NCBI GenBank assembly: GCA_032353305.1
Contig: JAUCNG010048892.1
Coordinates: forward strand, 1-14,584
Reading direction: 5' to 3'
DNA length: 14,584 nucleotides
Source: Cephalothrix spiralis
Taxonomy: Eukaryota; Nemertea; Palaeonemertea; Archinemertea; Cephalotrichidae
Of this stretch, positions 8,137 through 14,584 are shown in pieces (position 1 is the first letter of the stretch; every line of letters begins with the position of its first letter). The notes under the pieces are model-generated. The model did not search any database and was not told the DNA's origin. It worked only from the letters and a program-made list of their open reading frames with translations. The translations under genes were made by a program, and so were the position numbers.

Positions 8137-8921
8137 CGGCGTTTTTGAAATCAGGAACGTTCTTTGGACGAATACAAACTAACTTTACTTCACTTTAGTG
8201 TCAAGGCTATACACAATTCACAAAAATACAGATTCGTCATAAATGCCGTTATATTGCTGCGTATGTGCACATGCGAAAATATACAAAATAATGATGCAAT
8301 TCAACTAATTGGGGTCATATTCCAATTTGTCAATAATAAATTTGGAGTTTCTGAAATGTATGCACCTAAAATTCCCAAAAATGTTAAATTTTACATGTTT
8401 TTACCAATTTTTGAAAACTTTAATTGTGTATAAGGAACCCCGTACTAAACTGCCATACAATTACATGTAAGCCCTAGTATGACATTATAGGAAAAAATTC
8501 GACATGACAAAAATTATGAACTTATGTGGTTTCTACTACTTAATCTTTGTTAACCAATCAGGGGTTCTTGTGCCAACATACATCAAAGTTTCCTCCTAGA
8601 TTCGTGTCACAGCTACGTGTACTCAAAAATCCCGAAATTTCGTAGTTTTGGAATTTGGAGTCCAATTATCTCAGATACGGCTAGTATTAGGCCACATAAA
8701 TGTATAATGAGCCGATAGTAACATGACCCGAATTGATCGAATGGAACCGTAGCCTTACGATTTGAGCATGTGCGCGTTACTTCATTTACTCAAAGTTGGT
8801 AGAACGAATTTTTCGGAATTTTTTACAGTGAATACACTGGTGAATATGTGTTCAGCCTTACCATTGAAAAACAAAACCACCGCTGGTTAGTTTGTATTTG
8901 TCCAAAGATTTCCATACGCCG
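8137..8921. mobile_element. Long decayed inverted-repeat element
   Basis: TCTTTGGACGAATACAAACT.. at 8161-8183 matches the reverse complement of 8886-8908 at 22 of 23 positions. Outside this, CGGCGT begins at 8137 and its inverted copy ACGCCG ends at 8921. Inside, CAAGGCTATACACAATTCAC, GTGCACATGC and GGGTCATATT are paired in order with AAGGCTGAACACATATTCAC, GCGCACATGC and GGGTCATGTT of the other strand. The arms then become too diverged to follow. A plus-strand frame at 8164-8433 lies wholly within the left arm and is probably fortuitous. Confidence 0.5.
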
Positions 8922-9207
8922 AAAATTGTGAGGTGAAAATATCTGCATCGTCAATACTCCCATTTCACGCAAGTTATCCCGGATTGAATCCTTAGTGTCA
9001 ATAATAAATAATTTTCTGCAAATGATGATTATTATTGAAGATCATTGAAATATACAAAAAATAGAAAAAATAGAAAAAAATATTATTTCTAAGGTCATCA
9101 AACTTGACGCTGTACGAAAAATACCATATAACGTTATTAAATCATAACTGATGACATTTGAAACAAAATTTACGAGCAAATTATAATCATATTAGTTGGA
9201 AATGCTA
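8922..9207. other. AT-rich spacer with A-rich tracts
   Basis: Nothing is recognised beyond A-rich simple sequence around 9055-9085. The last seven bases (9201-9207, AATGCTA) are the left copy of the target duplication of the palindrome that follows. Confidence 0.5.
9201..9207. repeat. Left target-site duplication AATGCTA
   Basis: AATGCTA here is repeated exactly at 11002-11008, immediately outside the two inverted ends of the large palindrome. A 7-bp (or 8-bp with one mismatch) duplication is in the range made by hAT- or Mutator-like transposases. Confidence 0.55.
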
Positions 9208-9227
9208 CACAATTAGAGGGAATTATT

Positions 9228-9680
9228 GAGGGGGGAGCCAAAATTCTGGAGCCCCCGCAATCTCCGAAACAATGACCTAAACATAGGCAAACTATATATT
9301 TCTGGAAAGCTTGTAAAATTTCTAGATTCAAGTTTATATTTTTTTTTCACGCCACTGGGGTGGGGCAGCGGGACAAAATGTGTTTTTTCCCCTCTCATAA
9401 GTGTTCTTCAGCGTGGATTAATACTCCAAACAATATCATAATAATGTCTAGCGACCCCCAAAACCCCCTTATAGACGAAATCTCAGTATCAAAAAATTGC
9501 CCCGCAGCTCAACAGGTGCACCCCAGTGCCCCGCCCGGGGGTAATCGAGTTATTTAGTATTTAATATAGCTTGTTGTTTATCAAATAAAAGGTAATGATG
9601 CATGTACTTAATCTAGAGTAATAACATTCCAATTCCAGCACCTGGGTACCACCCAGCACCCGAAATAAGCACCAACCACC
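9228..9680 (+). repeat. Unit A of the palindrome, plus orientation
   Basis: First unit of the left arm. Landmarks are GGCAAACTATATATTTCTGG at about 9286, GCGACCCCCAAAACCCCC at 9451, CCCCGCCCGGGGG at about 9530 and GCACCCGAAATAAGC at about 9656. Unit B repeats these about 443 bases later. It is markedly C-rich on this strand compared with the flanking DNA. Confidence 0.65.
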
Positions 9681-9689
9681 CAAAAACAG

Positions 9690-10110
9690 ACATTTGTTTG
9701 ATTTGTTAGATAGGATCACTTTAACACAGGCAAACTATTCTGGATAGCTTGTAAAATTTCTAGATTTAAGTTTAAATTTAATTTTTTTCTTCTCGACCCT
9801 GGGGCCGGGCAAATTCTGATTTTTGTCCTCTCATAAGTGCCCTTTAACGTGAATTATCGCTCAAAACAATATCATATTCATTTCAAGCGACCCCCAAAAC
9901 CCCCTACTATACGAAATCTCAATACAAAAAAATCGCCCCGCAGTGGCTCCCCTAGTGCCCCGCCCGGGGATAATTGAGTTATTTTCTTTAAAGTATAGCT
10001 TGTTGTATATCAAATGAAAAGTAGTGATAAATGCAGTTCATCTAGAGTAGAAACATTGAATTTCTATCACCTAGGTGTCACCAAGCACCCGAAATAAGCA
10101 CCCAACTACT
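9690..10110 (+). repeat. Unit B of the palindrome, plus orientation
   Basis: Direct, diverged copy of unit A: GGCAAACTATTCTGGATAGC at about 9729, GCGACCCCCAAAACCCCC at 9888, CCCCGCCCGGGG at about 9958 and GCACCCGAAATAAGCACCC at about 10085. It ends at the symmetry centre. Confidence 0.65.
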
Positions 10111-10129
10111 TAAAAATTAATTTTTGCTC

Positions 10130-10484
10130 ATTGTGGGTGCTGGGTGACACCCATGTGATAGAAATTGGATGTTAAGATGAACGGCATTTATCACTTCCTT
10201 TCATTTGATATAAAACAAGCTATACTTAAACGAAAATAACTCAATTATTCCCGGTCGGGGCACATATTGAGATTTGGGGGTCACTTGACATGAATATGAT
10301 ACTGTTTGAGCGGTAATTCACGTTAAAGGGCACTTATGAGAGGACACAAATCTGATTTTGCCCCGCTGACCCGCCCCATGGGGCGAAAAAAAAAATTTTA
10401 ATCTTGAATTTTACAAGCTTTCTAGAAATATATAGTTTGCCTGTGTTAAGGGTGATCCTAGCCAACAAATTAAACAAATGTCTG
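10130..10484 (-). repeat. Unit B' of the palindrome, inverted and internally deleted
   Basis: Inverted partner of unit B. GGGTGCTGGGTGACACCC at about 10135 mirrors the end of B. It is shorter because the segment between the CCCGG..GGGG block (about 10250) and TTTGGGGGTC (about 10273) has been lost. It ends with GTTTGCCTGTGTTAAGGGTG near 10436. Confidence 0.6.
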
Positions 10485-10489
10485 TATTT

Positions 10490-10980
10490 GGGTGGTTGGT
10501 GCTTATTTCGGGTGCTGGGTGGCACCCTGTTGATGGAATTTTAATTTTACTACTGCAGATGAACTACAGTTATCACTACCTTTCATTTGATATACAATAA
10601 GCTATATTGATTAGTAAAAAAATCGATCACCCCCGGGCGGAGCACTGGGGTTGACCCTGTGGGGCCGCTCTGACCACGCTGATTCAAAACAGTTGTCGTT
10701 AGGGGCTGCGGGGCAATTTTGTGATACTAAGATTTCGTCTAGTAGGGGGTTTGGGGGTCGCTAGACAATATTATGATATTGTTTTGAGTATTAATCCACG
10801 CTGAAGAGCACTAGAGGAAAAATCTCATTTTACCCCACTGTCCCGCCCGAGAGGGCGAGAAAAAAATTAAATATAAACTTGAATCTAGAAATTTTACACG
10901 CTTTATAGAAATATATAGTTTGCCTAGTTTTAGGTCATGGTTTCAGAGATTGCGGAGGCTCCAGAATTTTGCATCCCCGC
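10490..10980 (-). repeat. Unit A' of the palindrome, inverted
   Basis: Inverted partner of unit A, from GGTGCTTATTTCGGGTGCTG at about 10497 to AGATTGCGGAGGCTCCAG at about 10950. Relative to A it has extra sequence around 10650-10705 (GACCCTGTGGGGCCGCTC region), so the two outer units are not exact mirrors. Confidence 0.6.
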
Positions 10981-11001
10981 AATAATTCCCTCCAATTGTG
11001 T

Positions 11002-11008
11002 AATGCTA
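11002..11008. repeat. Right target-site duplication AATGCTA
   Basis: Exact copy of 9201-9207, immediately outside the right inverted end of the palindrome. Confidence 0.55.
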
Positions 11009-11273
11009 TATTTTCAGTGATCTGATTTTTTTTGGTTAATCGTCATACCAATTAATTGAATTCGAAATTCAATATTATCGCCTTATTTAAAATTAAACTA
11101 ATTTTTAGATAGCAGGTTTACTAGCCTGATTTTATAGCGAATTAAAATCTATTTGTTTCATATATTTTTAAAAAATCCCTTAAGTTTTGTTTTAGCAATC
11201 AAGCAAACTCTTGATACTCGGGGATTATAGTTTTGCGTTCGAAAGATCTCGCACTCGCGACGAGAGTTGGTAC
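11009..11273. other. AT-rich spacer, nothing recognised
   Basis: No gene or repeat is supported. GTTCGAAAGAT near 11237 recurs near 12127, but the shared stretch is too short to define an element. Confidence 0.45.
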
Positions 11274-11296
11274 GTTCTAACGTTCAGACATCGTAC

Positions 11297-11412
11297 TCTT
11301 CCTACTTTTGAAAAATTCCTCATACTTTTCCTACTTTTGAAAAATATTCCTACTTTTCTTAATTTCAAGTTTTCAAACTCATACCTTTTTTTGCTTTCCT
11401 ACTTTTTAAAAA
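11297..11412 (+). repeat. Subterminal units TTCCTACTTTTGAAAAAT
   Basis: CCTACTTTTGAAAAAT-like words occur at about 11300, 11329 and 11350, with weaker copies near 11385 and 11398, mostly spaced by 20-30 bases. Their place beside the inverted end suggests subterminal repeats, which in many DNA transposons bind transposase. That role is inferred here. Confidence 0.5.
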
Positions 11413-11442
11413 TGGTTGAATAAATAACTCAAAGTACCCTCT

Positions 11443-11590
11443 ACTGGCACAGGTGCCACAAAAAAGTTCTCAACATCCTTATAAAATCATTTCTCTAACC
11501 AATACATTTCAAAAATTTCCTTGTCTCGCTGACGCTCGGCTCGATTACATAATGAATAGTTGTATAAGGAGGCGCGTACAAAAAAAACTC
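11443..11590 (+). repeat. Interspersed repeat module, copy near 11.5 kb
   Basis: Same-strand copy of 1601-1745: ACTGGC..AGGTGCCACAAA, TTTCTCTAACC, AAATTTCC, CTCGCTGACGCTCGGCTCG and ATTACATAATGAATAGTTGT in order. It lies inside a TIR element whose ends differ from those around the first copy. Confidence 0.6.
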
Positions 11591-11833
11591 TCTAACTCTT
11601 CGTTATAAGAACAATCGGGCTCGGCGGAACCTCCCACGTAGGATTTTCGAACTTTCCAATAGGCATAAAATAGCTTGGCTTCACGGGCCCCTAGACCCCA
11701 AGCCGTTATAATGCTCACTGGCTGTCGCTCTGGCCTCAGGCGTCAGAAACCTGACATTCCTACCTTTTCTTTCAAATCCTCATACTTTTTGACCAAGGGC
11801 CGGTACGATCTCTGAACGTTAAAACAAACAATA

Positions 11834-11987
11834 GTAAAAAAAACCCAACGGTTTTGCATATTGGTGAAAATGTCCAAAACATCTAAACACCCGAGGGATC
11901 AGAATTTTTCAAGACCTTTCCAGAAATATATAGTTTGTGGGAGTCAACTACTCGCCAATCTGCAAAACCGTTGGGGCTATTTTTTAC
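11834..11987. mobile_element. 154-bp MITE-like element with about 35-bp inverted ends
   Basis: The left end, starting GTAAAAAAAACCCAACGGTT and running through TTGCATATTGGTGA, is inverted in 11953-11987 with one small gap and few mismatches. The interior contains CTTTCCAGAAATATATAGTT (about 11917-11936), the same word found in the arms of the 9208-11001 palindrome. No convincing target duplication is seen. The open frames at 11861-12106 (plus) and 11883-12068 (minus) cross this element and its right flank and are not taken as genes. Confidence 0.65.
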
Positions 11988-12159
11988 AAATTTTTCCGTC
12001 CACTTGGGTACACAAATATCGATTCTTGAGAATATTCCGTACAAATTTGATATTATTAAGAGGGACATTAAACGAGTATAATTTAGGCCTACTCAGTCGT
12101 ATTTAATTAAAAACAAAAAAAATCATGTTCGAAAGATTCCAACTGGGATGAAAAGATTG

Positions 12160-12290
12160 CCCGTTCATTCGCTCCCATGATCTCCTATTCCTTTTTATTT
12201 ATATTTATACCGTTCGGCGCATCTTCGATATAAACTTCGGATTGTAAAATGATCAAATGCAAAATTACAACATCTTACTTAAATCCAGAA
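12160..12290 (+). repeat. Direct repeat, copy 1 (CCCGTTCATTCGCTC)
   Basis: CCCGTTCATTCGCTC at 12160-12174 recurs exactly at 12649-12663. Both copies then share GTTCGG, ACTTCGGA, TATAAAATGA/TGTAAAATGA, a CAACATCTT block and ACTTAAATC, with insertions and deletions. The offset is 489-500 bases. This may be a pair of decayed long-terminal-repeat-like or tandem copies. Confidence 0.55.
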
Positions 12291-12464
12291 AATCCGGCAT
12301 TCTGGAGTTCTCTTTTTATAGAAGTTGTCGAAGATACACCGACCGCATTCGTGTTTTGGTCTATAGCAAAAAGGTACTTAAAAAAAGGCGAGTTTGATCT
12401 GGATTCGTCTTTTTGGTCTTTGAGAGACATCTTGTCACTAAGGGTTGTTTCGAATTCTACCTAA
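12249..12464 (+). CDS. Small open frame, doubtful, unknown protein
   Basis: A 71-codon frame starts inside direct-repeat copy 1 and ends at TAA. The translation is fairly protein-like in its middle (NPENPAFWSSLFIEVVED, then KRYLKKGEFDLDSSFWSL) and less K/N-biased than most frames nearby. The second repeat copy (12649-12790) does not keep the frame, and no domain is recognised. It could be a fragment of an element-encoded protein lying between the two repeat copies, or chance. Confidence 0.15.
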   Translation: MIKCKITTSYLNPENPAFWSSLFIEVVEDTPTAFVFWSIAKRYLKKGEFDLDSSFWSLRDILSLRVVSNST

Positions 12465-12648
12465 TCGGAGCTGCCTATACGATAGTATAGTGACGAGATA
12501 GCAAAATGTTTCAGAGTAGGAGATTTTACAGATTAAGAATTTTGAAACAATGGGATGAACTATATACTTTAATCAATTGTTGAAAATAGCAAAAATAGCG
12601 CAGTCTATTCATTTATCTAAAGTGTTGATTTTCTAACAACCTTATATA

Positions 12649-12790
12649 CCCGTTCATTCGCTCAAAAGAAAACCTAGGTCGAAACCCGAATGCCTTAGGT
12701 GCCTGTTCGGTTAACTTCGGAATATAAAATGACGTAATCGAAAAAATTTCATGCAACATCTTTTGGTGTATAAATGTCACTTAAATCAAT
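12649..12790 (+). repeat. Direct repeat, copy 2 (CCCGTTCATTCGCTC)
   Basis: Partner of 12160-12290 in the same orientation. Relative to copy 1 it carries different sequence after the first 15 bases and an extra TTTTGGTGTATAAATG segment before ACTTAAATC. Confidence 0.55.
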
Positions 12791-13994
12791 TCGACATGTT
12801 TTGAGATATTCGTTTCCATTCGGGATTTTCCTTTTTTTCTTAAATTGCCTAAAATCCGCCTAACGTATTCAGTTTTTGGATTGAAAGTCTTTGATCTATT
12901 AAACGGCCGGCAAATGGGTCTAAGACAATTTGGATATGAATTCAGAATTCACAGGAACTAAATATACTTATTTTTATTTTTTTGAAAATCGAAAAACTAG
13001 CGCTACAAACAATTCATTCACAAAGTGCTGTCAAGTTGTGACCAGTATTTTGGTCTGCATTTATTTATAACCATGGGTTATCGAACGAATGCCGCCAAAA
13101 GCACTAAAAACTTGCAACATTTTCGGATTTATATGCATCTCGAAGTTCCCTGGTATGTTTATTGAATTGACCAAACCGCGGTCAATTTACTCCGCGCAAA
13201 AACAAGTACCAGAACGAGTCCAAAAACATACCGGATTCCAAGATGTCCATTTATATATTTACCACACATTAAACATTTTAAAACTTTCCCTGTGTTTAAA
13301 TAGATTAAATCATCTCTTTTAAAGCTCAATAAATGATGTTTTTTAAATCATTTAATTAAATTAAGGTTCATAGTTTGGCAAGTTCACAGTCACTAGTATA
13401 AATTGGAAAGTTCAAGGTCAATTTGTGAATTACGTGTTGAGCTTTTAATGACAGGATATATGAGATAGTAATCGATTTTTAATTTATGCAGTTCAATGTA
13501 GTTCGATTCAATAATATTAACGGTCTTCTGATTGGTTGATGGGAACGGCTTAAAATTTATCCGCGCTAATTAAGATCAATTAATATGGACGAGATCGGTA
13601 CTAGTACAGTTTTCCGTAATAAAACTACGTGTAATGAATCTGACCGTAAAATAGATAAAAAGTTCATATTGGACTAATAGAGATGTGTGGTAAGATGAAA
13701 TACTGAGTGAGGCATATCGAGATCATTTATATGAATGGTAAAAGTCTCTGTTACAATCTCTACTGTAGTTACTTATCCTTCGTATAAACACTAGTGGGTA
13801 GTGGATTGACAGGTCACCGTAATATTTTTGACACAATACAATTTAAATTACTTTCCAATCAAAATTGGTATTACCCTGTTTAACTATTGTCAATATGTTT
13901 CCTAACTTAGCTAATTTTAAAAATCGTTTTTAAATGACAATTAAGCATCCTTTAATAAATACTGGAATTAGTTGGGGAGCTATATGCCCCGGAC
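12791..13994. other. Stretch without recognised gene
   Basis: A plus-strand frame at 13089-13322 (77 codons, starting MPPKALKTCNIFGF) is followed 5 bases after its stop by AATAAA at 13328-13333, a possible polyadenylation signal. The peptide matches nothing I know and I do not call it. AATTGACC (13165-13172) and GGTCAATT (13180-13187) form an 8-bp stem with a 7-base loop inside that frame. The start of 13801-13826 is the second copy of the GTGGATTG..GGTCACCGT repeat. The remainder is AT-rich and featureless. Confidence 0.4.
13801..13826 (+). repeat. Second copy of GTGGATTG..GGTCACCGT repeat
   Basis: Same-strand partner of 5295-5320, with about 17 of the first 20 bases shared and weak similarity beyond. 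Confidence 0.4.
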
Positions 13995-14090
13995 TTTCTT
14001 ATCAAGAAATTTATTTCGAATTCATAACACTGTATACGCAAATTTCTTATCAAAAAATTTATCTCCAATTCATAACACTGTATACATACA
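13995..14090 (+). repeat. 48-bp tandem duplication, two copies
   Basis: Copies at 13995-14042 and 14043-14090 share TTTCTTATCAA, AAATTTAT and an exact block AATTCATAACACTGTATAC apart from one flanking base. Only a few substitutions separate them, so the duplication is relatively recent. The small plus-strand frame at 13934-14134 spans it because 48 is a multiple of three. That gives a 16-residue repeat (around YQEIYFEFITLYTQIS), but the frame has no other sign of being a gene. Confidence 0.7.
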
Positions 14091-14159
14091 AGTTTAACAT
14101 TCTCGAATATTATTTAGCCATCATTATACGTTAAGGAACATCTTAATTACCTTTATATG

Positions 14160-14241
14160 AGGGGGTCAAAATTTCCGTTTACGATAGCGAAAAATGACCA
14201 TTTTCGGTCATTTTCCGTTTACGATAAGAGGCATTGACCCC
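14160..14241. mobile_element. 82-bp miniature element flanked by TATATG
   Basis: The element starts AGGGGGTCAAAATTTCCG and ends GGCATTGACCCC, so GGGGTCAA is inverted at the ends. TATATG flanks it on both sides (14154-14159 and 14242-14247). Inside are two direct units GGTCA..TTTTCCGTTTACGATA about 42 bases apart, and a perfect hairpin AAAATGACC (14191-14199) / GGTCATTTT (14206-14214) with a 6-base loop. Its right end matches the left end of the 6975-7559 element. It is by far the smallest member of this apparent family and clearly non-coding. Confidence 0.65.
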
Positions 14242-14247
14242 TATATG

Positions 14248-14584
14248 TTAATACAACTTTTAAAACGAAATCAAATACTAAAGTGAAGAATTTTAACTCA
14301 AAATCCAAATGGTTTTTCATCAAAAGCGACAATACGTTATATTTATATTTGGTTAACGGACATAAATTATTTTAGTTAAAGACTTCAAAACAATTCTCTT
14401 CAGCGTTAAAAAAAGGAATTCTGAAGTATACTTTACCTATTTTTATGAAAAAATGTTGAAATGAAAATTTGAATATCTGTTCCAAATATTAAACAAGATA
14501 TTTTTTATTTCATAAAAGTCGGCCATCTAAAAAAATATTTAACACAATATAATATATAAAAGAAAAAGTTAATCCATAATTTTT
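14248..14584. other. Very AT-rich tail, nothing recognised
   Basis: No gene, repeat or structured element is supported in this last stretch, which is among the most AT-rich in the window. Confidence 0.5.

Larger units (their letters stand above)
9208..11001. mobile_element. 1.8-kb foldback element with dimeric arms (A-B / B'-A')
   Basis: The outer ends, CACAATTAGAGGGAATTATT at 9208 and its inverted copy ending at 11001, differ at one clear position and are flanked by AATGCTA duplications. Nearly the whole element is inverted about a centre close to 10112. Each arm is itself a tandem of two diverged units of about 440-480 bp: A (about 9228-9680), B (about 9690-10110), then B' (about 10130-10480) and A' (about 10490-10980). 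Every unit carries, in order, GGCAAACTAT, a CTGGAAAGCTTGTAAAATTT block, a CTCATAAGTG block, CAATATCATA, CCCCCAAAACCCC, CCCCGCCCGGGG and GCACCCGAAATAAGCACC; B' has lost part of the middle. The open frames that cross it (9213-9557, 10334-10525) are shared by repeat units and shifted between strands, so I do not call genes. Confidence 0.75.
11274..11825. mobile_element. TIR element with 23-bp ends
   Basis: 11274-11296 (starting GTTCTAACGTTCAGACATCG) and 11803-11825 are inverted copies matching at 21 of 23 positions. Next to the left end, TTCCTACTTTTGAAAAAT-like units recur three to four times (11297-11410). Related CATTCCTACC and CCTCATACTTTTTGACC words occur near the right end (11755-11792) in the same orientation. 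The middle carries the shared GC-rich module (11443-11590). No transposase or clear target duplication is visible. Confidence 0.6.

Noticed and set aside
8164-8433. 89-codon frame, plus strand
   Set aside because: It lies inside the left arm of the decayed inverted-repeat element and shows no recognisable motif.
9451-9470. GGGGGTTTTGGGGG (minus strand), resembling ciliate telomere repeat or a G-quadruplex
   Set aside because: Only two G-runs are present per unit, and the sequence is part of a larger interspersed repeat in all four units. There is no telomeric array.
9213-9557. Overlapping open frames on both strands in the left arm of the palindrome
   Set aside because: They lie wholly in repeat units, change frame and strand between units, and are broken in the other unit copies.
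13089-13333. Open frame followed at once by AATAAA
   Set aside because: A single AATAAA is common by chance in AT-rich DNA and 5 bases after a stop is unusually close. The peptide is unrecognised and contains an internal hairpin sequence.

Overview
This window looks like gene-poor, AT-rich nuclear DNA from a eukaryote, most likely an invertebrate animal. No reading frame in it is long or recognisable enough to call as a real protein gene. It has no operon-like packing, ribosome-binding-site and start-codon series, rRNA or CRISPR. Frequent ACATGTAC-type words (for example 822-838) and a serine/leucine-tRNA-like SINE head would fit a marine invertebrate such as a bivalve. That placement is an inference of low certainty.

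The content is a mosaic of short, mostly decayed DNA-transposon-like elements recognised by inverted ends, target duplications or shared modules. From left to right: an inverted-repeat element (623-863); a TIR element with internal direct units and a nested GC-rich module (1202-1944); a larger inverted pair (about 950-1050 with 2841-2980) that encloses two small protein-like stretches on opposite strands (2276-2460 minus, 2534-2720 plus); a degenerate tandem array of TTTCATGAA units (3474-4050) running into a direct duplication (3985-4352); a tRNA-like SINE head (5571-5640); an element dense in TGAGT/ACTCA (5986-6377); a second element with internal direct units (6975-7559); two nearly abutting palindromes (7861-8131 and 8137-8921); a 1.8-kb palindrome whose arms are each dimeric, flanked by a 7-bp target duplication (9208-11001); two adjacent TIR elements (11274-11825 and 11834-11987); a spaced direct repeat (12160-12290 with 12649-12790); a 48-bp tandem dimer (13995-14090); and an 82-bp miniature element (14160-14241).

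Two threads connect these pieces. First, the elements at 1202, 6975 and 14160 share a plan: ends starting (T)GAGGG or GAGGGGTCAA, with all internal roughly 20-bp units (CGATTAGCGATTA-like or CCGTTTACGATAGCG-like) in the same orientation. Second, the word AACTATATATTTCTGGAAAG recurs in the palindrome arms, in the separate 11834-11987 element and, decayed, near 205-230. A CTCGCTTTCGCTCGGCTCG module is likewise carried inside two unrelated TIR elements. No transposase was recognised, so everything here appears non-autonomous. The functional claims are inferences from sequence structure only.
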